Shown here piece after piece: positions 8,802 to 17,638 of a stretch of DNA of 64,000 nucleotides. Position numbers and translations under genes: made by a program. The stretch comes from DASYKS01 sp031404815 (GTDB taxonomy: Bacteria > Acidobacteriota > Thermoanaerobaculia > Multivoradales > UBA5704). The stretch's first letter is position 1. The number at the start of each line of letters is the position of its first letter. The DNA lies in contig JANNIH010000134.1 in assembly GCA_031404815.1 (NCBI GenBank), forward strand, positions 1-64,000, read 5' to 3'. The notes below the pieces were generated by a model. That model saw only the letters and a list, made by a program, of their open reading frames with translations, ran no database searches and was not told the DNA's origin.

Positions 8802-8835
8802 CAGAGCTCAGAGATCAGAGGGTCAGAGCTCAGAG
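8802..8835. repeat. Short direct repeat of CAGAGCTCAGAG at the NACHT stop codon
   Basis: CAGAGCTCAGAG occurs at 8,802-8,813 and again at 8,824-8,835, with further CAGAG units between. The second copy contains the stop codon of the NACHT/FGE gene (8,830-8,832), so the repeat runs from the gene end into the intergenic region. Confidence 0.6.
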
Positions 8836-11703
8836 CGGGAATGGGGACACGACGACGCGGAACCCTAAGTAGACGAGGCGACCGACGGGTCCGCTCCTGA
8901 AGCGAACCGCACAGCGGACGAACCACGGAGCGTCGAGGAACGCCCCCCCGCGCAAAACACGCAGGGCGGAAGGGGACGCCAGGTCCTCCCGGTCGTCACC
9001 GGGCACGTAGGGATACTTGAACTCGGGTTTTCCGTAGGCCGCGCTCCACATGCTCCGAGTCCACTCCCAGACGTTCCCGCTCAGCTCTTCCGCCCCGCAA
9101 GGGCTCGCCCCGCCCGGAAAGCAGCCCACCGCGCTCGGATGACCGATCCCCGCCTTGTCACTGTTGCCGCGGTTCGCGTCGAAGATGCCCCGCCATGGGT
9201 AGACCCGCGCCGGCTCCGGGTTCCGCTCCAGGGTCGAGGTCTCACGCCAAGATCCGACGGAAAAGAAGCCCACCGAAGAAGGGACTTCCAGCCCGCCTCG
9301 CGCCGCCTTTTCCCACTCCGCTTCGGACGGCAGCCGAACCACCCACCCTTCCTGGAGTTTCTTCTCGTCACGCCAAGTCTCGGTCAGCCAGCGGCAGAAG
9401 CCGAGCGCCTCGTGCCAATTCACCCAATTCACGGGAGCGTTCGCCGGGCCGCGAAGCGCATCCTCATCCCCAGGGCGGTTGCCGCTCCGCTCGACGTACT
9501 CCGCGAACTGCGCCACCGTCACCGGGAAGCGGCCGATCCCGTAGTCGTACGCGAGATCCACCTCGTGCTGCTCGTACTCACGCTCCATCGAATCCTTCTC
9601 GCCCTTCCGGCTGCCCATCAAGAACCGCCCCGCGGGGACCCGGCAGAATTCCATCCCGGCAAGCGTCGTCACCTCGGACCGCGGATCGCCGAGATGCGCC
9701 AGCACCTCTCCCGCCTCGGCCCGCCGCGGCGCAGGGACGAGCTCGTTCCGGAGCACCGGAAGGAGCCGACCGACCACCTGTTCTCGGACCTCCGCCGGTA
9801 CCCCTCGGCGACCGGCGTCGAGCACCGCGCGGCCGGCGAGGATTTCGACCTCTCCCGGCGGGCCGGGGTTGGTGGCGAGGAGCGCTGTGAGCACTTGGCC
9901 CGCCGCCTCTTCCCGCTCGCGGGCGAGATCGCCGATTGCGAGCAGCGAAACCTCCAGCCAGGTCGGATCCCCCACCCGCGCCGCCAGCGCCTCGACCAGC
10001 TTCTCGATGCCGACCTGCGCGGTGCGCACCCAGGCGACCGCCGCCAGGTACTCTTGAAAGGTCGGGTGGATGAAACCGAAGCGCCGACCGCCACGATCAA
10101 CCAGCAGCGCGCTGTGCCGGCGCACCCCGTCGAGAAAACGATCGGCGGCGAGGGCGGGATCAGCCTCGCCCTGGACCGCGAAGCGCCGCGCCAGCTCGCC
10201 GCGCAGCGCCCCCTCCGCGATCTCGCTCTTGCCCGGCGATTCCTCCTGCATCCAGAGCGCGAGCGGCGCGAGAATCTGAAGCGTCTCGCGCACTTCGAGC
10301 GCCGGGCTCGGCTCGCCGCTCAGACTGCGCGCCAGGTTCCACTGGCGCAGCAGCACCTTCAAGTAGAGGTCGTAGAGCTCGGCGCGCCGTTCGGGCAGCT
10401 CGATCCCCTGGCGCTTGACCAGCGCGAGGATGGTCAGCAGGAGAGGGTTCGCCGCCAGCCGCCGCACGCCGGGATCGCGACGGATCGAGCGCAGCAGGTC
10501 GTCGCGCTCGCGCGCCGCATCGAACGAGGCGATCTCGCCCGCGCCGCGGGCGGCCTGCTCGACCGCGGCGGTCCAGCGGCCGACGAAGGTCTCGATCTCC
10601 TGGTCATCGAAATCGGTCAATGTGCCTTCCGCAAGCCCTTCGGCCTCCAGGCGGACTTCGAGATAACCGACGATCCGGCTGGTCAGGACGAACTTGTTGC
10701 CCGCCGCCCGCGCCGCGCAGTAGAAATCCTTGACCCGCGCGACCACCAGATGGCGCAGGCCTTCGTCCGAAACCTCGTCCAGGCCGTCGAACAGGAAGAG
10801 CAGGCGCCCGCGGCGCACCCCCTCCTCCAACAGCGCAGCCGCGTGCACGACGCCCTGTTCCTCCAACAGACCGGAGAGGAACGCCGGCAGCGCGAGGCTC
10901 CGGTCCTTCGCGAGCTTGCCCGCGTAGGTGGCGAGCGGCGCGAGCACCGGCAGCCGCAGGCCGAGGCCGAGCGCTTCCCCTTCGCCGCGGGCAAAGCGGA
11001 GCGCCAGAAACTTGAGCAGCGTCGATTTACCCGCGCCCGGATCACCGAGCAGCACCAGCCCGTCGTGCGCCCGCAAGAGATCGAGCACCTCGGCCGCCCG
11101 GGTGCGGGCGCCCATCCCTTCGATCTCCTCGGCGCTCGGCCGCCGGCCGCCGAGGCGCGCCTCCCGCCCCCCTTCGCGCTCGGCGGCCTCCCCTTCCGGC
11201 AGCCGCGCGTGCGCCCGGCCGGGGACATAGAGATCGAGCAGCGGCAGCAGGAGCGGAATCCGGTCGCTGACCCCCATGCCGCGGAATTCGAGGTGGGTAT
11301 GGCGCTGAATGAGATTCCGCTGGTAGATCGCCATCCCTCGCTCGAGATCGGGCGGCGGCACGGCTCCAGCCAAAGAGACGACGAGCGATTGAATGTAGAT
11401 GAGGGTCTGGGCGTTGACCTGATGGCCGCCGACCGCGGTACCCTGCGCTCCTGCCGAGATCGCCGTCTCCACCGCTTGGCTGACCGCGCCGGCTCCACAA
11501 ACCGCCGCGCCCCCCACCAGCTCGGATTCCCGCGCGCGCAGGCTCGCGAGCATCGTTTCGATCCGGCCTTCGGGCCAGCTCCCGCGCAGGCTCTCGGTAT
11601 CCGCGATCGTCGCGCGGACCTCCGCCAGCTCTTCGCCCACCCCGACCTTCGAACCTTCCGCCACCGGCTTACCTCTCGCCCCGACCGATCCGCAAGTCGC
11701 CAT
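8830..11703 (-). CDS. NACHT NTPase fused to a C-terminal FGE-sulfatase / C-type-lectin domain
   Basis: A 957-residue STAND-type protein. Residues 1-110 include a short helical part and a Gly/Ala-rich segment (about 64-95). The NACHT domain starts near 212, with Walker A GDPGAGKST (220-228) and Walker B LLFLFDGLDEV (301-311). A NACHT-associated helical region follows (SRIVGY, ANPLLLTILAL, FIHPTFQEYLAAV), then a helical repeat linker. The FGE/SUMF1 fold begins near 679 (FCRVPAGRFLMGS, LPSEAEWEKAARGG, ELSGNVWEWT, RVLRGG) and runs to the end. The paired active-site cysteines of true FGE are not seen (only one Cys, in WFVRCAVR), so this fold is probably a ligand-binding C-type-lectin module. Such proteins act as regulated sensors in bacterial conflict systems. 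The start could be ATG 11,703 or GTG 11,664. Confidence 0.85.
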   Translation of the reverse strand: MATCGSVGARGKPVAEGSKVGVGEELAEVRATIADTESLRGSWPEGRIETMLASLRARESELVGGAAVCGAGAVSQAVETAISAGAQGTAVGGHQVNAQTLIYIQSLVVSLAGAVPPPDLERGMAIYQRNLIQRHTHLEFRGMGVSDRIPLLLPLLDLYVPGRAHARLPEGEAAEREGGREARLGGRRPSAEEIEGMGARTRAAEVLDLLRAHDGLVLLGDPGAGKSTLLKFLALRFARGEGEALGLGLRLPVLAPLATYAGKLAKDRSLALPAFLSGLLEEQGVVHAAALLEEGVRRGRLLFLFDGLDEVSDEGLRHLVVARVKDFYCAARAAGNKFVLTSRIVGYLEVRLEAEGLAEGTLTDFDDQEIETFVGRWTAAVEQAARGAGEIASFDAARERDDLLRSIRRDPGVRRLAANPLLLTILALVKRQGIELPERRAELYDLYLKVLLRQWNLARSLSGEPSPALEVRETLQILAPLALWMQEESPGKSEIAEGALRGELARRFAVQGEADPALAADRFLDGVRRHSALLVDRGGRRFGFIHPTFQEYLAAVAWVRTAQVGIEKLVEALAARVGDPTWLEVSLLAIGDLAREREEAAGQVLTALLATNPGPPGEVEILAGRAVLDAGRRGVPAEVREQVVGRLLPVLRNELVPAPRRAEAGEVLAHLGDPRSEVTTLAGMEFCRVPAGRFLMGSRKGEKDSMEREYEQHEVDLAYDYGIGRFPVTVAQFAEYVERSGNRPGDEDALRGPANAPVNWVNWHEALGFCRWLTETWRDEKKLQEGWVVRLPSEAEWEKAARGGLEVPSSVGFFSVGSWRETSTLERNPEPARVYPWRGIFDANRGNSDKAGIGHPSAVGCFPGGASPCGAEELSGNVWEWTRSMWSAAYGKPEFKYPYVPGDDREDLASPSALRVLRGGAFLDAPWFVRCAVRFRSGPVGRLVYLGFRVVVSPFPL

Positions 11704-11728
11704 GGGAATCGCCGCCGAGCTCTCGCAT
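11669..11728 (-). CDS. Possible 19-aa leader peptide overlapping the NACHT start
   Basis: The only strong Shine-Dalgarno upstream of the NACHT gene (AAGGAG, 11,742-11,737) is 8 nt before an ATG at 11,728. That ATG opens a different frame and encodes MRELGGDSHGDLRIGRGER. The frame stops with TAA at 11,671-11,669, five bases before an in-frame GTG (11,664) of the NACHT protein. This would fit translational coupling of a leader to a NACHT start at the GTG. It could equally be chance. Confidence 0.3.
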   Translation of the reverse strand: MRELGGDSHGDLRIGRGER

Positions 11729-11885
11729 AGGGAAATCTCCTTGAAAATGGAACCTCAGTTTAGCAAGCCGCGGAGGGTAGGGGGCCAATCCTTGCCGCGG
11801 TGCGAGACATCTGTCCTTCGGACGTTGGCCCGGCCCGCCCTCTCCCCCGCTCCTCCGAACCCCTCCCCTTGCGCCGCGCACCTCC

Positions 11886-14123
11886 ATGTTCCAGACTGCG
11901 GCCCCAATGACGAAGAGCGGAATCGGCGACAGCCCGCCGCGCCCGGATGGGGCGGCGAAAGTGTCGGGCGCGGCGCGCTATGCGGACGATATCTCGCTGC
12001 CCGGGATGTGGTTCGGCGCCACGCTGCGCAGCCCGCATCCGCACGCGCGGATCCGCTCGCTGCGTTGGCATTCTGAGCGGGCGCCGGAGGGGGTGGTTCA
12101 AGTCACCGCGGCCGATCTACCCGGCCCCAACGGCGTTCAGCTGCTCGATGACAGCTGGCCGATCCTCGCCGACGGCGTCGTTCGGCATGTCGCCGAGCCG
12201 GTCGCGCTGGTGGCCGCGCCCACCCGAATCGCGGCGCAAGAGGCGCTCGCGGCGTTCGAGGTCGAGTACGAGCCGCTGCCGGCGATCCTCTCGATCGAAG
12301 AGGCCCTTTCGCTCCCGCCGCTCTACGAACTGGCGATGGAGTCGGGCCAACCCGGTGACCTCGACGCCGCGTTCGCCCGCGCCGATCGGGTGATCGAGGG
12401 GGAGGTGCGCACCGGTCTCCAAGAGCACATCTACATCGAGTGCCAGGGGATGATCGCCTGGATGGAAGAGGGCACCCTCCACGCCCTCGGCTCGATGCAG
12501 TGCCCGTACTACGTGCACAAGGCGCTCACCCATGCGTTCGACCTCGCCGACGAGCGGGTCCGGGTGCGCGCCTCGGTGGTCGGCGGCGGCTTTGGCGGCA
12601 AGGAGGATTTTCCGAGCGCGCTCAGCATCCACGCCGCCCTGCTCGCCCGGGCCTGCGGCAAGCCGGTCAAGATGATCTACGACCGGCACGAAGACATCAT
12701 CGGCACTTCGAAACGGCATCCGGCGATCGTCCGCCATCGCAGCGGCGTGGACCGCGACGGGCACCTGCTCGCACTCGACATCGAGATCTTAATGGACGGC
12801 GGCGCCTATACGACTCTCTCGCCGGTCGTCCTGTCGCGCGCCCTGCTCCACTCGTTCGGCCCCTACCGCTGCGGCGCGGTGCGCGTGCGCGGCAAGGTGG
12901 TGCGCACCCACACCACCCCGAACAGCGCGTTTCGCGGCTTCGGGGCGCCCCAGGTGGAGCTGGCGATCGAGCGCCAGATGGACCGGATCGGCCGCGCGCT
13001 CGGGCTCGATCCGTACGAGATCCGCGACCGCAACGTCGTCGAAGCGGGAGACCGGCTCCCCACGGGGCAGGTGCTCGATGCCTCGACCTCGGCCCGCGCC
13101 TGCCTCGAAGAGGTCGAACGACGGACCGGTTTCCGCGCCCGCTGGCGCGCAATCGAAGCGGCGCGGGCCGCCCTGCCGGAGGGGCAGGACGGCGCGCCGC
13201 GACCGGGTATCGGCCTCGCGCTCTACTTCCATGGCGCCGGGTTTACCGGCAACGGTGAGCGGCGGATGAAATCTCCGGTGACCGCGCGGCTTCTCGAAGA
13301 CGGTCGGATCGAGATCGCGACCGCGATGACCGACATGGGGCAGGGGTGCGCGATCGTCTTTCCCCAGATGGCGGCAGCCGCGGCGGGAGTGGGCCTCGAA
13401 GATCTCGCGTTCGCCGAGCCCGACACGGGAGACGTGCCGGATTCCGGCCCGACCGTCGCTTCGCGCACCACCATGATCGTCGGCGGCGTCATCGTCCGCG
13501 CGGTGACCGAGATTCGCGATCGGGTGCGCGCCGCGGCTCGGCCGCAAGAGTGCTTCCGGGAGACGGCGCGGCGGTTGCGCGCGGAAAGGCCGGTCGAAGT
13601 CACTCTCCACCACGAGCCGCCCGAGTGGCAGACGTTCGACGAGTCGACCTATCGGGGCGCCGCCTATCCGACCTACGCCTGGGGCGCCGACGTGGCCGAG
13701 GTGGAGGTCGATCCCGACACCCTCGCGGTGCGGCCGGTGCGCGTGACCGCGGTGTGCGAAATCGGGCGCGCCATCCATCCCGTCCTGTGCGCCGGCCAGA
13801 TCCAAGGCGGCACGCTCCAGGCGGTCGGCTGGGCGCTGCTCGAAGAGATCAAGATGAAAGACGGCCACTACCTGAACGACCGGATGGCGACCTACATCAT
13901 CCCGACGATCGAAGACAGCCCGCGGATCGACGTCCACCTGCTGGAGAGCGGTTGGGAGGGGGGACCGTTCGGCGCCAAAGGGGTGGGCGAGCTGCCGATG
14001 GACGGCGGCGCCCCCGCGATCCTTCAGGCGATCGAGAACGCGACCGGGATCGTGCCGACCGCCGTGCCGGCCACCCCGGAGCGGCTGCTGGAATGGTCCC
14101 GGCTGGAGGGTGGGCGCTCATGA
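11886..14123 (+). CDS. xdhA: Xanthine dehydrogenase, molybdopterin-binding subunit
   Basis: The 745-residue large subunit of a xanthine-dehydrogenase-family hydroxylase, which converts hypoxanthine and xanthine to urate. Cofactor motifs include GGGFGGKED (233-241), FRGFGAPQ (349-356), a Gln-rich loop TDMGQG, and the catalytic glutamate in KGVGE (about 698-702). An ATG at 11,910 is an alternative start that drops a short leader. It opens a three-gene run: its stop overlaps the iron-sulfur subunit ATG by 3 nt. Downstream urate-degrading genes support urate as product. Length and motifs are typical; substrate is inferred from context. Confidence 0.92.
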   Translation: MFQTAAPMTKSGIGDSPPRPDGAAKVSGAARYADDISLPGMWFGATLRSPHPHARIRSLRWHSERAPEGVVQVTAADLPGPNGVQLLDDSWPILADGVVRHVAEPVALVAAPTRIAAQEALAAFEVEYEPLPAILSIEEALSLPPLYELAMESGQPGDLDAAFARADRVIEGEVRTGLQEHIYIECQGMIAWMEEGTLHALGSMQCPYYVHKALTHAFDLADERVRVRASVVGGGFGGKEDFPSALSIHAALLARACGKPVKMIYDRHEDIIGTSKRHPAIVRHRSGVDRDGHLLALDIEILMDGGAYTTLSPVVLSRALLHSFGPYRCGAVRVRGKVVRTHTTPNSAFRGFGAPQVELAIERQMDRIGRALGLDPYEIRDRNVVEAGDRLPTGQVLDASTSARACLEEVERRTGFRARWRAIEAARAALPEGQDGAPRPGIGLALYFHGAGFTGNGERRMKSPVTARLLEDGRIEIATAMTDMGQGCAIVFPQMAAAAAGVGLEDLAFAEPDTGDVPDSGPTVASRTTMIVGGVIVRAVTEIRDRVRAAARPQECFRETARRLRAERPVEVTLHHEPPEWQTFDESTYRGAAYPTYAWGADVAEVEVDPDTLAVRPVRVTAVCEIGRAIHPVLCAGQIQGGTLQAVGWALLEEIKMKDGHYLNDRMATYIIPTIEDSPRIDVHLLESGWEGGPFGAKGVGELPMDGGAPAILQAIENATGIVPTAVPATPERLLEWSRLEGGRS

Positions 14124-14575
14124 GCACGACGTTTACAATCAACGGGCGCGAGGTGAAGGTCGCCGGAAATCCGATGGAGCGGCTGCTCGACCTGCTGCGC
14201 GGTCCGCTCGGCCTGCCCGGCACGAAAGAAGGGTGCGGCGAGGGGGAGTGCGGCGCCTGCACCGTGTTGCTCGACGGTGTCCCCGTCCTCTCCTGCCTGG
14301 TGCCGCTCGTTCAGTGCGCGGGCCGCTCGGTCGAGACGGTCGAAGCGATCACCGCGGACGGAAAGGCCAAAGAAATGTTGGACCGCCTGGTCGCCGCGGG
14401 CGGCGTGCAGTGCGGCGCGTGTACGCCGGGTTTCGTGGTCTCCGCCTGGGCGCTGCTGCAAGAGAACCCAACGCCCGATCGCGCGGAAGTGCGCCGGGCG
14501 CTCGCCGGGAATCTCTGCCGCTGCACCGGCTACGAAGGGATTTTGAACGCGCTGTGCGGGGAGCGCCCGGGTTGA
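14120..14575 (+). CDS. xdhC: Xanthine dehydrogenase, 2Fe-2S subunit
   Basis: A 151-residue iron-sulfur subunit. Plant-ferredoxin-type cysteines are at 39, 44, 47 (CGEGECGAC) and 59. The second cluster uses Cys98, 101 (CGAC), 133 and 135 (CRC). It passes electrons from the molybdenum centre to FAD. Its ATG overlaps the large-subunit stop, and its own TGA overlaps the TTG start of the FAD subunit, so the three polypeptides are translated as a unit. All eight cluster ligands are present. Confidence 0.93.
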   Translation: MSTTFTINGREVKVAGNPMERLLDLLRGPLGLPGTKEGCGEGECGACTVLLDGVPVLSCLVPLVQCAGRSVETVEAITADGKAKEMLDRLVAAGGVQCGACTPGFVVSAWALLQENPTPDRAEVRRALAGNLCRCTGYEGILNALCGERPG

Positions 14576-15414
14576 GCGCGCCGTCTCCTCGCACCCTGGA
14601 CGAAGCGGTCCGGCTCTTGGGCGAAGATCCGACGATCGTTCTGGCCGCCGGCTGCACCGATCTCATGGTCCGCCCGCCAGGAGCGCTGCACGGCATCGAG
14701 CGGGTGATCGATCTGCTGGCGATCCCCGAGCTTTGCGGCATCCGCGAGGTGGATGGCGGATTGGAGATTGGCGCGACGACGACTTTCACCGAGATCCGCA
14801 GCTCGGTGGCGGTCCGCTCCTCGTTCCCTGCGCTTGCCGACGCCGCCGGCTGGATCGGCGGCCGACAGATCCAGAACCGCGCGACGCTCGGCGGCAACCT
14901 GGCCAATGCGAGCCCGGCGGGCGATTCGCTGCCGGTCCTGCTCGCGCTCGACGCCACCCTGGTGATCGCGGGCGCTACGGGTAAGCGGGAGATCCCCTAC
15001 TCCACCTTTCACATCGGCTATCGAAAGACCGCGTTGCTGCCAGGCGAGATCTTGGCCGCCGTCCGTCTCGCCGTTCCGCCGCCCGGCACCGTGCAAGCCT
15101 TCCGCAAGGTCGGCACGCGTGAAGCGCAGGCGATCAGCAAGGTCGTGGTGGGAATGGTCGGCCGGGTGGAAGCGGGGCGGATCGCCGATCTCAGGCTCGC
15201 AGCCGGCAGCGTCGCCGCCGTCCCTATTCGCCTGCGCTCCGCAGAAGAGGCGGTCCGCCGCATGCCCCCCGGCGCGGCAGCCGCCGAGCGCGCCGGCCGC
15301 GCCGCGGCGGACGCGGTCGAGCCGATCGACGACGTCCGCTCGACCGCCGAATACCGGCGCTTCGCGTTGGAACGGGTGGTGCGGCGGCTGGTGCTGGGGT
15401 TGGGGTCTGCATAG
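14572..15414 (+). CDS. xdhB: Xanthine dehydrogenase, FAD-binding subunit
   Basis: A 280-residue FAD subunit of the CO-dehydrogenase flavoprotein type. FAD-binding motifs are LAAGCTDLMV (about residues 24-33) and TLGGNLANASPAGDSLPVL (about 105-123). The C-terminal domain ends with YRRFALERVVRRLV. I take TTG at 14,572 as the start because it overlaps the previous stop as TTGA and leaves the conserved N-terminus intact; no ATG is suitably placed. It completes the heterotrimer. The likely electron acceptor is NAD or quinone; this cannot be read from the sequence. Confidence 0.9.
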   Translation: MSAPSPRTLDEAVRLLGEDPTIVLAAGCTDLMVRPPGALHGIERVIDLLAIPELCGIREVDGGLEIGATTTFTEIRSSVAVRSSFPALADAAGWIGGRQIQNRATLGGNLANASPAGDSLPVLLALDATLVIAGATGKREIPYSTFHIGYRKTALLPGEILAAVRLAVPPPGTVQAFRKVGTREAQAISKVVVGMVGRVEAGRIADLRLAAGSVAAVPIRLRSAEEAVRRMPPGAAAAERAGRAAADAVEPIDDVRSTAEYRRFALERVVRRLVLGLGSA

Positions 15415-15436
15415 ATTTTCGATTGAGGATGCCGCC

Positions 15437-16786
15437 ATGCCAACCACACTCCACGCCGCCGCCCTCCGCGCCACGCTCGACCGGTTGAGCGAAGCCAACC
15501 TGAAGCTCGCCCGCAGCCATCCCGGCGATTCGGGACGACGCCAGCCGGTGCATACCGTCTATGGCGGCGCGCACCTGTTCAAGGCGGATGCGGCGACGAA
15601 GCTGGGGGCGATCGCTTTGCGCGCCTTGGAGGAGTATGCGCCGACCCCGGCCGATCTCGCGGAGGCGTTGGGGCTGCCTGAGGAGCTCGCCGAGGTGATC
15701 CACGAACGGGTTGCCGAGAAGCTCGCCCGCGAGCCGGTCGAGGACTTCCGCGCCGATTTCGAGGACGGCTACGGCAACCGGCCCGACGCCGAGGAGGACG
15801 GCCACGCCGAATCGACCGCCCGCGAGATGGCCGCGGGGTTCGCCGCGGGCACGCTGCCACCGTTCATCGGCATCCGAATCAAGCCGTTCAACGAGGAGCT
15901 GCGGGAGCGGTCGCTGCGCACGCTCGATCTCTTTCTCTCGGCGCTGGTTCGGCAGACCGGTGGTCGCTTGCCCGACAACTTCGTGGTCACGCTGCCCAAG
16001 GTGACGATCCAAGAACAGGTGGCGACGTTGGCTGATGTCTTCGATCTGCTGGAACCGGCTCTAGGTTTGCCGGCCGGATCGCTGCGGCTGGAGATCATGA
16101 TCGAGACGACCTCGGCGATCCTCGGCGACGACGGCCGGTCGCGGCTGCCCTTACTCGCCGAAGCGGCGCGGGGGCGCTGCACCGCGGTCCATTTCGGGAC
16201 CTACGACTACACGGCCTCGTGCGACATCACGGCGGCCGAGCAGCGGATGGACCACCCGGCCTGCGACTTTGCCCTGCACATGATGAAGGTCGCCTATGCC
16301 GGCACGGGGCTCTGGCTATCCAATGGCGCAACCAACGTGCTGCCGGTCGCACCGCACCGCGCGGTCCCCGGCGGCCCGGCGCTCACGTCGATGGAGTGGG
16401 AAGAGAACCGTAGCGTCGTCCACCGCGCCTGGCGCCTGCACGCCGCGCACACGCGCCACTCGCTGATCAACGCGTTCTATCAGGGTTGGGACCTCCATCC
16501 GGCGCAGCTCGTACCGCGCTATGCCACGGTCTACGCGTTCTTCTTAGAGAGCCTCGACGCGGCATCCAACCGTCTGCACAACTTCATGCGAAAAGCCGCC
16601 CAGGCGACCCTGGTGGGCGACATCTTCGACGACGCCGCGACCGGCCAGGGCCTGCTCAACTTCTTCCTGCGCGCCATGAGCTGCGGCGCGATCACCGAAG
16701 CGGACACTCTCAAGAAATCCGGGCTGACGCTCGCAGAGCTGCGCAGCCGATCGTTCGTCAAGATTTTGGCGGGGCGACGGGGGTAA
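15437..16786 (+). CDS. DUF6986-type aldolase/malate-synthase-like protein
   Basis: A 449-residue protein starting 22 bp after the xdh genes. The core looks like an HpcH/HpaI or CitE-type TIM barrel: DFRADFEDGYG (acidic metal-binding strand), LEIMIETTSAIL (metal Glu), HFGTYDYTAS and NAFYQGWDLHP. The last two motifs recall malate synthase and CitE-like lyases that handle glyoxylate or acyl-CoA. Proteins of this family occur with uricase and allantoin genes, but I know of no settled reaction. Ureidoglycolate breakdown yields glyoxylate, so a glyoxylate-handling role would fit this island (inference). It converges with the uricase gene, 3 bp apart. Confidence 0.75.
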   Translation: MPTTLHAAALRATLDRLSEANLKLARSHPGDSGRRQPVHTVYGGAHLFKADAATKLGAIALRALEEYAPTPADLAEALGLPEELAEVIHERVAEKLAREPVEDFRADFEDGYGNRPDAEEDGHAESTAREMAAGFAAGTLPPFIGIRIKPFNEELRERSLRTLDLFLSALVRQTGGRLPDNFVVTLPKVTIQEQVATLADVFDLLEPALGLPAGSLRLEIMIETTSAILGDDGRSRLPLLAEAARGRCTAVHFGTYDYTASCDITAAEQRMDHPACDFALHMMKVAYAGTGLWLSNGATNVLPVAPHRAVPGGPALTSMEWEENRSVVHRAWRLHAAHTRHSLINAFYQGWDLHPAQLVPRYATVYAFFLESLDAASNRLHNFMRKAAQATLVGDIFDDAATGQGLLNFFLRAMSCGAITEADTLKKSGLTLAELRSRSFVKILAGRRG

Positions 16787-16789
16787 GGC

Positions 16790-17635
16790 TTACTCGCGCC
16801 GCAGCGTCGCCTCGATCAATCCGTACGGTTCGGTCGTCGCGACGAAGATCTCGTTCCGGTTTTCCATCCCGAACGGGGTGAGATCGACGGGGATGTGGTG
16901 GCGGTTGGGCATGGTGAGATGGATCTCTTCGATCTCCGCCAACTGTTCGAGCACCGCCTCCCCCATCGCGTAGAGGGTGTGTTGGACCGAGCGGCTGTCG
17001 TGCTCCGCAAAGGTTTCGAGGAGGATGCGGCGGACTTCGCTCCAGAGCTGTCCGAACGCAACGCCCGGGCGTGCATACTTCCAGGTGGCCCTAAGGGCGG
17101 TGGCGAGCAGGCGGTCGGCGGTCTCTTTGAGCGTCGTGAAGCGGTCGCGCGGAAATCCTTCGAACGACGACTTCGCGGTTTTCATCACCACCAGCTCTTC
17201 GATGCCCGCCGAGACACCCACGGCATCCGCCGTACGGGAGACGACCGCCGTTCTGCGCTCGCCACCGGCGCGCCGGAACGCGTGGGGATGGGGCGCGCCG
17301 CCGCTCTCGATCCGCTCCCAGATCTGCTCCACCAGCTCGACCCGCGCGCTCGCCACATGGCGGTCGGTCTGGATCAAGTGGCCTGAGAGAACGAGACCGA
17401 AATCTTCGATGTCGTCGAACGGTTGCTCCGCCGCCAGGGCGTAGACCGTGTTCTTCATCGTGTCGGTCGCGACGACCCAGGAGTTGTCCCCCTCCTTGTA
17501 GGCGGCGGCGAAATCCCCTTCCAGGCGGATGGCGACTGTGACGTCCTGGAGGTCGTCGCGCTCCGGCCCGCGCCGGACGGTGACCAGGCGAACGTCCGAC
17601 TTTCCGTAACGATTTTCGGCCAGTATTGCGGTCAC
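16790..17635 (-). CDS. pucL: Urate oxidase (uricase)
   Basis: A 281-residue cofactor-free uricase that oxidises urate to 5-hydroxyisourate. The clear signature is near the C-terminus: NRHHIPVDLTPFG followed by ENRNEIFVATTEPYG. The substrate-binding strand EGDNSWVVATDTMKNTVYAL is near residues 47-66, with the catalytic Thr in ATDTMKN. Unlike the Bacillus fusion protein, it has no OHCU decarboxylase domain; that activity is a separate gene two positions upstream. The HIU hydrolase gene ends 3 bp before its start, so they are one operon. Confidence 0.94.
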   Translation of the reverse strand: MTAILAENRYGKSDVRLVTVRRGPERDDLQDVTVAIRLEGDFAAAYKEGDNSWVVATDTMKNTVYALAAEQPFDDIEDFGLVLSGHLIQTDRHVASARVELVEQIWERIESGGAPHPHAFRRAGGERRTAVVSRTADAVGVSAGIEELVVMKTAKSSFEGFPRDRFTTLKETADRLLATALRATWKYARPGVAFGQLWSEVRRILLETFAEHDSRSVQHTLYAMGEAVLEQLAEIEEIHLTMPNRHHIPVDLTPFGMENRNEIFVATTEPYGLIEATLRRE

Positions 17636-17638
17636 GGT

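Noticed and set aside
8676..8829. A DGR template repeat downstream of the NACHT/FGE gene
   Set aside because: The 154 bp do not resemble the C-terminal coding region and hold only a GC hairpin and CAGAG repeats; no reverse transcriptase is in the window.
9139..11730. An 863-codon open frame on the plus strand
   Set aside because: It lies opposite the NACHT/FGE gene, is Arg/Pro/His-rich without any domain, and is a mirror of GC-rich codon usage.
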